Origin: Staphylococcus carnosus
GTDB taxonomy: Bacteria > Bacillota > Bacilli > Staphylococcales > Staphylococcaceae
DNA length: 64,000 nt
Reading direction: 5' to 3'
Assembly: GCF_900458435.1 (NCBI RefSeq)
Contig: NZ_UHCT01000001.1
Coordinates: forward strand, 124,001 to 188,000
Made by a program: the position numbers and the translations under genes. The notes below the pieces were generated by a model, which was not told the DNA's origin, ran no database searches, and saw only the letters and a program-made list of their open reading frames with translations. The number at the start of each line of letters is the position of its first letter. Position 1 is the first letter of the stretch. Below, in pieces: positions 52,370-60,857 of this stretch.

Positions 52370-52921
52370 TTATCCTTCCATTTTAACTTCAGTACTTAAT
52401 TTAACGTTTTGTTGTTTTTCTACATAACTTGTTGTAAAGTCTGTAATCCAACCGCCAATGAAGTTCATAACTAAACCAACAAGGAGGTATCGTACAGCTA
52501 AATCTGCTGTTGGTAATCCTAGCTTTTCAATACCATGAGCGATTCCTAAGAAAATAAACAATTCAGCCGGGTTAATATGTGGAAAAATACCATTACTTGT
52601 ATGTGCGAATTGCGCAGCGGAAGCAAAATAACTTGGTTTGTACTTTTCAGGCATAAATCTTCCTAATGAGTGAACCATTGGATTAGCTAACATAAATGAA
52701 CCTAAAAATGGTAAAACTAAATATCTCATTAGTGGGTTCTTAGATGACTTTGTGGCAATAGTATTAATACGATCTTCACCAATTAATTGGATTAACGTAT
52801 TCATAGCAATTAATAACATTAACACTAAAGGTACAATAGAACCCATCCAGTCAATAAACGTATCTGCTCCTGTTTGGAATAATTTGATAAAACCTTCAGC
52901 GAATTTAACGATGTAATCCAT
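52370..52921 (-). CDS. srlA: PTS sorbitol-specific enzyme IIC (SrlA)
   Basis: 183-aa membrane protein with about four helices. VPLVLMLLIAMNTLIQLIGEDRI and PFLGSFMLANPMVHSLGRFMP are strongly conserved in SrlA. It forms the sorbitol channel with SrlE. Its start overlaps the end of gutM by 17 bases. Confidence 0.92.
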   Translation of the reverse strand: MDYIVKFAEGFIKLFQTGADTFIDWMGSIVPLVLMLLIAMNTLIQLIGEDRINTIATKSSKNPLMRYLVLPFLGSFMLANPMVHSLGRFMPEKYKPSYFASAAQFAHTSNGIFPHINPAELFIFLGIAHGIEKLGLPTADLAVRYLLVGLVMNFIGGWITDFTTSYVEKQQNVKLSTEVKMEG

Positions 52922-53378
52922 TTTTTAATCCCCTTTCGTTTTTAAATATACGATTTACTTTGTTTACTACCTTCATAATAGGAGAAGGTATTTTTTCGAT
53001 TGTGCCACCGTTTTGAATAACATTAAATGTGTGTTGAGCATCTAATATAGCTTTAATCAGTAATTTATTGTATTTAGTTAAATCTGTATCTTTGAGCTTT
53101 TTGATTTTTTTACCTTCTAACCCTTTGAGCTTTTTAATTTTGGAAAATACAGTAACACCTTGCATATATCGTGCATCTTCTATTTCATTTTTATTATTGA
53201 GTTGAAGTAAAACAAGCGTTCCTGCTTTAAAGATTGAAGGCCGTCTTCCGATAGCTACTCTGCCTTTAGAACGTAATTCAGTATAATGCTTGGTAAAATG
53301 TTTGATCTGTAAGAATCCTAAACCGTATTGAATTACAAAACCCACAGCAGCTAAAATAATTAACATAATAATAAACAC
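52905..53378 (-). CDS. gutM: GutM/SrlM-type activator of the sorbitol operon
   Basis: 157-aa protein with one N-terminal hydrophobic helix (MLIILAAVGFVIQYGLGFLQ), followed by the GutM domain with LRSKGRVAIGRRPSIFKAGTLVLLQL. GutM proteins accompany glucitol PTS genes and activate their expression. It lies between the PRD regulator (2 bases) and srlA (overlap), a usual order in Firmicutes. Confidence 0.88.
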   Translation of the reverse strand: MFIIMLIILAAVGFVIQYGLGFLQIKHFTKHYTELRSKGRVAIGRRPSIFKAGTLVLLQLNNKNEIEDARYMQGVTVFSKIKKLKGLEGKKIKKLKDTDLTKYNKLLIKAILDAQHTFNVIQNGGTIEKIPSPIMKVVNKVNRIFKNERGLKNGLHR

Positions 53379-53380
53379 GA

Positions 53381-55267
53381 TTAATCCCTCATCTCTTCGT
53401 TTAATAAATATACAAAATCCTCAAAATCAGTCTGATTTGTAATTTTCTTTGTTAAATACATGTTCTTAGTGATACTTAATACTTCTTCATAAATTCTGAT
53501 TAATAAAGCTTCATTATTTATAGTTTTTGGCGTAGCAATTAATATAACCATTTTCAAGTCGGGGTAACTTTTGATTGTATTATCTAACAAGGCTACTTTG
53601 ATTTGGATACCTTCCATTGAATGAGTAGCGTGAGGAAAACCCACAGCTTTATTTATTGTGGATTTTAATATTTCGCGCTCTATAATCGTTTGATCAAACT
53701 TACTATCTACGCGTTGCTCATCAATCATTTCTGAAGCTAAAAACTGAATAACTGAATAATAGTCATCGGCATCTGATAAATGATAAAAATCTCGTTCATT
53801 AATAAAATCTAATATTACGCTTCTATTAAAGACTTCTTTATTGCTAATATCTTTATAAATCAAAAATTGTTCAATGCGAAGCTTGAAGTGTTTTTCATTA
53901 AAGACATTTTCAATATATATAATTTTATTGAACAAACGATTTAGCGGTTGAGTAGAAATAATGAAATCATATTCAGATTCCACGATACTCAAATCAGCTT
54001 TTTCAATAGCTTCAATGGAAATATCTTTTCCAAATATTTTATAAAGATAACTAGAAAGCAATTTGATAGTACTTAGGCCGCCATCTGTATAAATACCTAT
54101 ATTTTTCATATCTGAAAATCTTTGCTCTAATTGTTCCAAATATACACTGAAATATATTGTTAAAAACCCTAATTCAGGTTTTGAAATAGATAATCCTGTA
54201 TATTTAGTAATACTATCACCTAAGATTTTTGAAAGTTCAAAGGCAAATGGAAATTGAATATCCATTTCAGCAGAAACATTATTTTCTAACTTAATATTAA
54301 AAATCAATCTATTGATAAGATGCTTGATGTGAAGTTTAATATCTTTGTTGAATAGATTTTCATCTATTTGGATATCGAAATATCTTTTTACATCTCTAAT
54401 GGTATTGTTAATTATTTTCATAATGAGTTTTTCATCTGATTCATTAATTATTTCTTCCATTAGTGAAGCTCTTCTGCCTAAAAGTTGTATAGCAATAAGA
54501 AGAAGTTCGTAATTTGAAGTACTACTTGTATAAGTTTGAGATATATACTCATTTAGAAAATTCAAGGTATTAAATTCATTGGATTTAAAAATGGCTGTAT
54601 CTGTATTTTTAAAGCTATCTTTTTCAATGAATTTGTGTTTGCTTAGTCTAAGCAATGTAATTTTGATTGAATTTTGAAGGTTGAAAAAGGTTTGAGTATC
54701 CAGATTCATAGTGTTTTTAAGATTATCTAATTTTTCGTTTAAAGGTTGAGGTAATTCTTCCTCATTGAGAATTTTCGGCAACTTTTCTATTGCAAATTTT
54801 CTAATATAAATTTCTTTGCCTTTTAAAGAAATCCCAACATTAGGCTTTCCTATGATTTGTAAATTGTATTCTTTTATTTTTTCTTTAAGTTCTGTTACTA
54901 ACGTGTTAAGTGCAGTTCTGCTTAAATATAGTTTCTCGCTCAAGTCATCAATAAGAGATATGTCATTTGTAATCAATTCATAGAATAATTTTCCTAAGCG
55001 ATTTGTTAAAATGCTTTCAGAATCATTATTTAAAAAGCTATCTTTATTCAATTCATCCCAAAATTTTTGATCATCCATAATAGTTAAAACTAAAAGAGAA
55101 TCTCTTTTTCTGATAGAAAAGATGTTTTCGAATTCTCGATTGATTTGTTTGATATAATTTGTAATTGTTTTTTCTGAAATATCTAATTCAACAGCTGCTT
55201 TATCTATTGGTAAATTTGACTTTAATAAAATTTGGACCAACTTAAAGTGTTTTTGATTTAGCGGCAT
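53381..55267 (-). CDS. PRD-containing transcriptional activator of sorbitol genes
   Basis: 628 aa. There are two N-terminal helix-turn-helix regions (about 1-60, KAAVELDISEKTITNYIKQI; and about 100-140, LYLSRTALNTLVTELKEKI). Two PTS-regulation domains follow (about 180-390, with conserved His in KLHIKHLINRL), then a IIB-like fold (NIGIYTDGGLSTIKLL) and a C-terminal fructose/mannitol-type IIA domain with active His in VGFPHATHSMEG. The IIB-like domain lacks the usual phospho-Cys. Phosphorylation by HPr and the PTS would tune it to sorbitol uptake. It lies in the operon it probably controls. Confidence 0.9.
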   Translation of the reverse strand: MPLNQKHFKLVQILLKSNLPIDKAAVELDISEKTITNYIKQINREFENIFSIRKRDSLLVLTIMDDQKFWDELNKDSFLNNDSESILTNRLGKLFYELITNDISLIDDLSEKLYLSRTALNTLVTELKEKIKEYNLQIIGKPNVGISLKGKEIYIRKFAIEKLPKILNEEELPQPLNEKLDNLKNTMNLDTQTFFNLQNSIKITLLRLSKHKFIEKDSFKNTDTAIFKSNEFNTLNFLNEYISQTYTSSTSNYELLLIAIQLLGRRASLMEEIINESDEKLIMKIINNTIRDVKRYFDIQIDENLFNKDIKLHIKHLINRLIFNIKLENNVSAEMDIQFPFAFELSKILGDSITKYTGLSISKPELGFLTIYFSVYLEQLEQRFSDMKNIGIYTDGGLSTIKLLSSYLYKIFGKDISIEAIEKADLSIVESEYDFIISTQPLNRLFNKIIYIENVFNEKHFKLRIEQFLIYKDISNKEVFNRSVILDFINERDFYHLSDADDYYSVIQFLASEMIDEQRVDSKFDQTIIEREILKSTINKAVGFPHATHSMEGIQIKVALLDNTIKSYPDLKMVILIATPKTINNEALLIRIYEEVLSITKNMYLTKKITNQTDFEDFVYLLNEEMRD

Positions 55268-55293
55268 ATTATACCCCCTCTATTTATTGGGGA

Positions 55294-56088
55294 TTAACCT
55301 CTTGATTTACCGCCTGAAATGTTAATAGTTGTTCCAGTGATATAACTAGATTTGTTTGAACTTAAGTAGCAAACTAAATCAGCTATGTCGGTTAATTTTC
55401 CTACTCTTCTTAAAGGAATAGACTTAGAATAATCCCCATTTAATTTTTCTACTGTGGTATTTCTGCAATAAGCTAAAGCATTTTCATATTCAGAAGTTCT
55501 TAAACCTGTTTCTTCAATTATTCCAGGGGCAATTGCGACAACATTTATATTGAACTTCCCTAATTCTTTTGCCCAGCTTCTTGTTAATCCAATAAGTGCT
55601 GCTTTTGTTCCTGAATATAGACTTTGTCCTTCTGACCCTTCTTGTCCAGCCTCACTTGAAACATTGATAATAGTACCGGAGTTATTTTCGATAAAATGTT
55701 CAGCAACTGATTGACTAAACCAAATCGGCCCTTTCAAGTTCACTGCAAACATTAAATCTAAATCTTTTTCATTTATTTCATACTCGGGTTTTTCTTTTTT
55801 AGAATCAGTTAGTAGACGAGGTAAGTTGATACCTGCATTATTTACTAGAACATCGATTTTTTTCTCATTTTGAATAACATCTTTAACAGTTTCTGAAACA
55901 TTTTCTTTGTTAGTTACATCTGTTTGGATAAAATGATAATTTTTATGAGATAAGTCGTTACCTTTAATATCTGCGTTATAAACTACGGCTCCATTATCTA
56001 ATAACTCTTTTACAATCACGTTTCCGATTCCTGAACTTCCCCCGGTTACAATAATCACTTTGTTTTCAATTTCTAGCCAATTTGACAT
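55294..56088 (-). CDS. srlD: Sorbitol-6-phosphate 2-dehydrogenase (SDR)
   Basis: 264-aa short-chain dehydrogenase. TGGSSGIGN binds NAD, NNAGIN follows near residue 90, and the catalytic Ser (NVSSEAG) and YSGTKAALIGL are present. IAPGIIEETGLRTSEYENALAYCR is a typical C-terminal loop of sorbitol-6-phosphate dehydrogenases. It converts sorbitol-6-phosphate from the PTS to fructose-6-phosphate. ATG 56088 is preceded by GGAGG; an in-frame start at 56103 is less likely. It is the first gene of the operon, behind a cre site. Confidence 0.88.
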   Translation of the reverse strand: MSNWLEIENKVIIVTGGSSGIGNVIVKELLDNGAVVYNADIKGNDLSHKNYHFIQTDVTNKENVSETVKDVIQNEKKIDVLVNNAGINLPRLLTDSKKEKPEYEINEKDLDLMFAVNLKGPIWFSQSVAEHFIENNSGTIINVSSEAGQEGSEGQSLYSGTKAALIGLTRSWAKELGKFNINVVAIAPGIIEETGLRTSEYENALAYCRNTTVEKLNGDYSKSIPLRRVGKLTDIADLVCYLSSNKSSYITGTTINISGGKSRG

Positions 56089-56128
56089 ATGACTGACCTC
56101 CAATTAAATTCTTTAATTTCATCTTAAA

Positions 56129-56142
56129 TTAAAGCGCTTTCA
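56129..56142. promoter_or_regulatory. cre site (CcpA operator) of the sorbitol operon
   Basis: On the minus strand the sequence reads TGAAAGCGCTTTAA, a near-perfect cre. It lies about 40 bases upstream of the srlD start, where CcpA would repress in the presence of glucose. Confidence 0.8.
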
Positions 56143-56554
56143 CAATTAATACACCATTATGTGGAATTTTTGGAAAATGATTGTATTAATTAATGGAGAA
56201 TAGAGTGAAACTTTTTTATGTCAGCAAATTATATTTTACCATGCGTATTGCAAGTTAATATTAGTAAGTTTTCGAAGTAGAAAAAATAATATTTCCAAAT
56301 ATGTATAATTATAGGAGGAGACTAAATATTTTCTTTTAAAGGGTTAATTTTATATAAAACTAATATTTTATATAAAAGTTCAGTATAATCAAATTATAAA
56401 ATTTAAAACCGAATAATAAGAGGAAGGTGCAACATGAAAGAACAAGCAAGTTTTGCTCATAAATAAACACCCCTAAATTTGAATTTTGGGGTTCAATTTT
56501 AGAGGGTCACTTCAGTACACAAATTGAGATGGTTCTTTTGCTTTTATAAAATAG
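56143..56554. other. Intergenic region between srlD and the second MscS gene
   Basis: About 410 bases of very AT-rich DNA. The srl promoter lies at the left. AGGAGGAG (around 56313) is followed by no useful frame. The only other feature is a 10-codon ORF with a strong ribosome site at 56434, followed by a CCCC/GGGG hairpin. Confidence 0.4.
56434..56466 (+). CDS. 10-codon ORF with strong ribosome site (gene remnant or peptide)
   Basis: ATG 56434 to TAA 56466 encodes MKEQASFAHK. AGGAAGGTG lies 4 bases upstream. A hairpin ACCCC-N13-GGGGT (about 56469-56492) with T-rich end follows at once. It may be a minimal peptide unit, or the two ends of a gene whose middle was deleted. Confidence 0.3.
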   Translation: MKEQASFAHK

Positions 56555-57484
56555 TCATTTCTCTTTCGGCCATTCCACAATATCCAAACGTAGTTTTTCT
56601 CCGATGAGTTCAATATTATTATCTCTTGTGAGATACGGTAATATTTTCTCATTCAGATCAGATTTAACAGTACTCCCATCTGTATAGTAAGCAGGGAAAT
56701 AGCAACTGATTACTATCATATTATCCTCTACAAGAAGCTTTGTCTTAGCTTCCAGTGAACCGTCGAAAAGAGAAATTTCAGCTTTGATTTCACTCAATTC
56801 CTTAGGAGAGTAACCTCCTTTAAATTCTTCAACATAATCTGCTAACACTTTATCACATATACGTTTAGCTGTTTGCCAATCGCTATCGACAGTTAAATGA
56901 TAATCTACTTCATGCCAATTAATTTGAGTTAAATTAGCGTAATTAGTAAGTGTTTTTTCTAGTAAAATGTGATTTGGAATATTAATCACTTTACCAGTTG
57001 GTGATTCAGTTGATAAACCAGCTGCACGTTCTGCAAGTTTAAAGTGTAAAGGAGATATTTTTATAACATCCCCGATATGACCATCAATTTCTACACGATC
57101 ATATAAACGAAATAGGCGCTTATTTAATAAGAGAACCCATGCGACCAGTTCTACAGCCAATTTTTTGACTGAAAAAATCACAAGTGCTGCAAATAATAAG
57201 ACGATAACCATCAACGAGTTCATCGCATTAATCCAAGTTGCTGAAAGCAAAATAATAGCGCCAACGATAATAATATTTTTGATAGATCTGCGTAAGAAAC
57301 GATAAATCTTAAGATCAGAAGCATATGTCTTTAAAAAACGTTGAATAATGAGATGAAGCCAAATTGAAACTACAATAATAAGTACTGTAAATATTATCTT
57401 ATGAGAAAGGTTTGAAGGGTCGTTTACACTACTCTCAATGTTTTTGAATAGTGTCTTGATAAAATGTTTAATTTGTTCGTCCAT
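56555..57484 (-). CDS. MscS-family mechanosensitive channel, second copy
   Basis: 309 aa, paralogous to the channel at 32209-33111 from end to end. The N-terminal MDEQIKHFIKTLFKN is followed by three TM helices, the pore helix with VVIFSVKKLAVELVAW and the beta domain YDRVEIDGHIGDVIKISPLHF. ATG 57484 has AGAAAGGAG just upstream; an in-frame start at 57526 lacks one. It is monocistronic. Having two channels of this subtype is unusual but not unique. Confidence 0.87.
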   Translation of the reverse strand: MDEQIKHFIKTLFKNIESSVNDPSNLSHKIIFTVLIIVVSIWLHLIIQRFLKTYASDLKIYRFLRRSIKNIIIVGAIILLSATWINAMNSLMVIVLLFAALVIFSVKKLAVELVAWVLLLNKRLFRLYDRVEIDGHIGDVIKISPLHFKLAERAAGLSTESPTGKVINIPNHILLEKTLTNYANLTQINWHEVDYHLTVDSDWQTAKRICDKVLADYVEEFKGGYSPKELSEIKAEISLFDGSLEAKTKLLVEDNMIVISCYFPAYYTDGSTVKSDLNEKILPYLTRDNNIELIGEKLRLDIVEWPKEK

Positions 57485-57580
57485 ACTGATGCTCCTTTCT
57501 GATGCTGTTATTGTAGAAACATGCAATATGCAATTAAACGCAGTATATCAGACAGTGAAATATTATACAAAATGGTCCCC

Positions 57581-57739
57581 TTATTGAATCATTCGGTTAA
57601 TCTCTACCTCTTTGCATAATTTAATAATCGGTTTTCTTTTGATTCGTGCATAATAAAAGTGTTTAGCAATCTTCTGGGCCAAGAAGTTATCATATTTCTT
57701 TTCTTTGTAAATAAGCTCATAGCGTTCGAATTTAATCAT
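57581..57739 (-). CDS. Small basic protein, 52 aa
   Basis: Reads from ATG 57739 (AGGTG six bases upstream) to TAA 57581. It begins MIKFERYELIYKEKKYDN and is rich in Lys, Arg and Tyr with no membrane helix. It is upstream of the MscS gene on the same strand and divergent from the GTPase gene. Coding looks likely because the ribosome site is good and the composition is protein-like, but no family is recognised. Confidence 0.5.
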   Translation of the reverse strand: MIKFERYELIYKEKKYDNFLAQKIAKHFYYARIKRKPIIKLCKEVEINRMIQ

Positions 57740-57856
57740 AGAAAACACCTACATATTTTTACGTTAAGTGTAAATAACAAGGTAGTCATTTTTTTGACTA
57801 GGTAGGATGATAAATTGAGATTATCACTTTGCAATTTTTAAATGGAGGGGAAATGT

Positions 57857-58822
57857 TTGGAAGAATATAAAGAAAAATATATTGAAAATAAAAATGAAAT
57901 TACGAGTGCGATTGAGGTTATATTAGAGTATATTAAACAAAGTAAATCAGATTTGAAATTGGGAGAAAACATCTCGGAAATTGAAAAAATTAAAGAAGCT
58001 TTTTCAATGAAAGACTTCAAAATCGTAGTTACAGGGAATAATGGTGTTGGGAAATCTACATTTATTAATACGTTAGTAAATCAAAACATACTGCCGATAA
58101 AGCCTACGAAAGTATTAACATATATCAAACATTCAGATCTGATACATGGGTTTGAGGTAACGAAACTTTATTTGAAGAACAAAGAAATCATTACAATTGA
58201 TAACGATAAATTAAATAGATTGAGTGAAAATGATTTAAGTGAAGTTGAATACTTGGAAATTTTTCTGGACTCAAATTTTTTGAAAGAAGATGTTGTTATT
58301 GTAGATACACCTAGTATTATGACACTCAGTAAAGTACAAGAAGAAAATATTGATACTCAAATTAAAGAAGCTGCTGCTCATATTTTTTTATGTAGTGCAG
58401 ACCATGCTGGATGTACAGCAGAAGTAGATTTTATTCAAGATAAAGAACAATATTTAAACAAAACATTATTTGTAGTAAATAAAATGGATCTTATCCATCC
58501 AGAAGAAGAGGAAGAAATTATTGATGCTATGATAATGAATTTTGACCTTAAAACTACTGAACACCTATTTTTAATGAGCATACACAATGATGACAATCCT
58601 ATGATAGCAATTAAACAACAGTTGGAACAGGTGATATTCGAGGACGACAAATTACAAAAAGAAATTGCTGAAGCATATAAGACAATAAATCGTCATTATG
58701 CTTTGCTAATGAAAGAAAATTTATTGAAAACGAATGAAGAACTAGAAAATGATGCATTCTTTAAGAAGATAGATGATGATATGAATGCTCTATTTAAAAA
58801 AATGAGAAATAATTTGAAGTAA
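57857..58822 (+). CDS. Dynamin-like/TrmE-class GTPase
   Basis: 321 aa. The G1 P-loop is VVTGNNGVGKSTFINTLVN (about residue 62), G2 is probably IKPTKV, G3 is VIVDTPSIM (the usual DTPG has Ser for Gly), and G4 is VVNKMDL. An N-terminal helix precedes the G domain. The protein ends after a helical stretch, so it lacks the long stalk of bacterial dynamins. TTG 57857 is placed eight bases after GGAGG; ATG 57842 would overlap that site. Its job is unknown; membrane remodelling or phage defence are possibilities for this family. Confidence 0.75.
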   Translation: MEEYKEKYIENKNEITSAIEVILEYIKQSKSDLKLGENISEIEKIKEAFSMKDFKIVVTGNNGVGKSTFINTLVNQNILPIKPTKVLTYIKHSDLIHGFEVTKLYLKNKEIITIDNDKLNRLSENDLSEVEYLEIFLDSNFLKEDVVIVDTPSIMTLSKVQEENIDTQIKEAAAHIFLCSADHAGCTAEVDFIQDKEQYLNKTLFVVNKMDLIHPEEEEEIIDAMIMNFDLKTTEHLFLMSIHNDDNPMIAIKQQLEQVIFEDDKLQKEIAEAYKTINRHYALLMKENLLKTNEELENDAFFKKIDDDMNALFKKMRNNLK

Positions 58823-58836
58823 ATAGAATATACACC

Positions 58837-58871
58837 AAACAAAGCAAGCCATCCCAAGGCTTGCTTTGTTT
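58837..58871. terminator. Bidirectional terminator after the GTPase gene
   Basis: AAACAAAGCAAGCC (58837-58850) and GGCTTGCTTTGTTT (58858-58871) are exact inverted repeats around ATCCCAA. It serves both converging genes. Confidence 0.9.
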
Positions 58872-58879
58872 AGGTTCTA

Positions 58880-59245
58880 CTATTTAATGATTGGAAGTGA
58901 GAATGGTACTACATAATCTTCGCCTTTGTTAACGGCAATAATAGCCATGATTGTATAAACAATACTTGCAATCGAGATAGCAATTAATGGAATGATACCT
59001 ATAATAATAAGAGTTAAAATGTACGAAACTACTCCGTAAATTGCATAACTAATAGCATAATTTAAATAGTTTTTACCTTGTTGGTTGATAAAAGGAGATT
59101 CATCTTTTTTCATTAACCAAATAATTAAAGGACCTATAAAACTTGTGAATAAACTTAAAATCCACATTACCATTGCCATTGTGCGATCATCTTTTGGTAC
59201 TTCTTGAAATCTTTGAGGATTTTCAGAACCGTTTTGAAAATTCAT
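58880..59245 (-). CDS. DUF4870-family membrane protein
   Basis: 121-aa protein with a polar N-terminus and three to four membrane helices. FIGPLIIWLMKKDESPFINQ followed by GKNYLNYAISYAIYG is the signature of the DUF4870 (YyaF/TM2-like) family. AAGGG lies before ATG 59245. It is monocistronic and convergent with the GTPase gene. Function unknown. Confidence 0.82.
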   Translation of the reverse strand: MNFQNGSENPQRFQEVPKDDRTMAMVMWILSLFTSFIGPLIIWLMKKDESPFINQQGKNYLNYAISYAIYGVVSYILTLIIIGIIPLIAISIASIVYTIMAIIAVNKGEDYVVPFSLPIIK

Positions 59246-59467
59246 TTCCCTTATCCCTTCTTTATTGTATTTTTTGCTTTTAGCAAAAGTAAGTATAAGT
59301 ACACTACAAAATACTTAATGCAATACTCTCATACATTTATTGTATATGTATAGATAGTCAATTTTTGTCTATATTGTGTAGTTTATTTGTATTTACAAAA
59401 ACTTAAAAATAAAATCATTAAATTTAATGATATAATTTGTTGAAATAGAGGGAATGGTGGTTTCAAA

Positions 59468-60424
59468 ATGGCGAAATCTATACAATTACTTGAATTATAT
59501 TTACGTTTTTTAGACGGCGAAAAACTTACAAAATCTACAATAAGTCAATATTTTGATAATAAGTTAGATAGAACAATCCAAAGGTATATTTCTGAGCTCA
59601 ATAAATTTATTAGTAGCTACGAGGCAACTGAACATTTATATATCAAATATGATTATAAAATTAATGCCTTTAAGATGTTTAATAACGGCAATCAAAACAT
59701 TGATCAAAAACAAGTACTGGCCATTATCAAAATGCTGATGGCAGCAAGAGGGCTTACTAAAGAAGAAATAGATAAAACAGTTGCACATTTAACAGAACGT
59801 CTAAAACCAGAGGACCGTATTATTATTGAGCAAGCAATCCTTTCTGAAATGACGCACTATCACCCCATGATTCATGAGGAACCGCTATTAGACAAAATAT
59901 GGGATATCAATCTCATTATTCAAAACGGTCAATCACTATCATTTGAATATTCGAATGCTATGAATATGGTTAAGCATCATGTAATCAAGCCAATGTATAT
60001 TACGTTTTCAGAACTTTATTTTTACGTTGTAGGTGTGAATGAGAAAGAACAAGTTATTATTTATCGTTTAGATCGGATTCTCGAATATGAAGGTATTAAA
60101 AAAAGAATTGCCACTCCAGATTCACCTTATTTTAAAGAAGGAGAACTGAAACAACGTATTTACTTTATGTATGGAGGAAAATGGCAGCGCGTAAGATTTG
60201 AATTCAATAATGGAATTATAGAATCAGTCATGGATCGCTTTCCAACTGCAAAATTACTTAAAAAAGATTATGAAAATAATCACTTTGAAGTTGAAATTGA
60301 AGTTATAGGTAACGGCATTATAATGTGGCTGCTTTCTCAAGGAAGTAAAGTGAAAGTATTATCTCCACAATCAGTAAAAGAATTATATTTAGAAGAGTTA
60401 AAAAAGATGATAGATCAATATTGA
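59468..60424 (+). CDS. WYL-domain transcriptional regulator
   Basis: 318 aa. The N-terminal winged helix (about 1-55: KLTKSTISQYFDNKLDRTIQRYISELNKF) is followed by a WYL ligand-binding domain (about 140-215: ILEYSNA-like SFEYSNAMNMVKHHVIKPMYI, YFYVVGVNEKEQVIIYRLDRI) and a C-terminal WCX domain. Such regulators often sit beside defence or DNA-repair genes and sense nucleic acids or nucleotides. It is followed at once by a 63-codon ORF and then by the unrecognised membrane pair. Confidence 0.85.
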   Translation: MAKSIQLLELYLRFLDGEKLTKSTISQYFDNKLDRTIQRYISELNKFISSYEATEHLYIKYDYKINAFKMFNNGNQNIDQKQVLAIIKMLMAARGLTKEEIDKTVAHLTERLKPEDRIIIEQAILSEMTHYHPMIHEEPLLDKIWDINLIIQNGQSLSFEYSNAMNMVKHHVIKPMYITFSELYFYVVGVNEKEQVIIYRLDRILEYEGIKKRIATPDSPYFKEGELKQRIYFMYGGKWQRVRFEFNNGIIESVMDRFPTAKLLKKDYENNHFEVEIEVIGNGIIMWLLSQGSKVKVLSPQSVKELYLEELKKMIDQY

Positions 60425-60454
60425 GGTAGACAAAATTTGTCTGGGGGCATGTGT

Positions 60455-60646
60455 ATGATACAAGTAATCCAAGATGAGAGGATGATATGCATGTTCAAGT
60501 TAACCGACGAACAAAAGAGAAAACTAATCGACATGATATTTGTAATAGAATATGACGAAAATCAAGATGAAGAAGAGTTCTATCGTGAATTAGAAAATGA
60601 ACTACGTGAAATTTTCGAAAAAATAAAGCGATTTTTTTGGGTTTAA
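60455..60646 (+). CDS. Small acidic helical protein downstream of the WYL gene
   Basis: About 63 aa if it starts at ATG 60455 (GGGGGC seven bases upstream), or 51 aa from ATG 60491 (behind AGAGGATG). The main part, KLTDEQKRKLIDMIF...DEEEFYRELENELREIFEKIKRFFWV, looks like two amphipathic helices with acidic residues. It lies 30 bases after the WYL regulator and is probably cotranscribed. No family recognised. Confidence 0.6.
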   Translation: MIQVIQDERMICMFKLTDEQKRKLIDMIFVIEYDENQDEEEFYRELENELREIFEKIKRFFWV

Positions 60647-60857
60647 AATGTAGTCATATTAGCTTCTGTATCTTGGAAGTTAATATATTTATATCTTCAT
60701 TAAGGCGTGACAACGCTAAAAAAATAACTTTTAAAATTACTAAGTTAGACAAATAATGACTATCTTAAATTTAGTAAGATATATAGTAAAATAACATTTA
60801 AAAGTAAGCGCTTTATTTAAAAGGAGTATCTCTAAAGATAGAAAGTGGGAGTAAGAA

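Noticed and set aside
60803..60816. cre-like AGTAAGCGCTTTAT upstream of the 478-aa protein
   Set aside because: It lacks the leading TG of the cre consensus and the downstream gene is not a carbon-use gene, so I do not list it as an operator.
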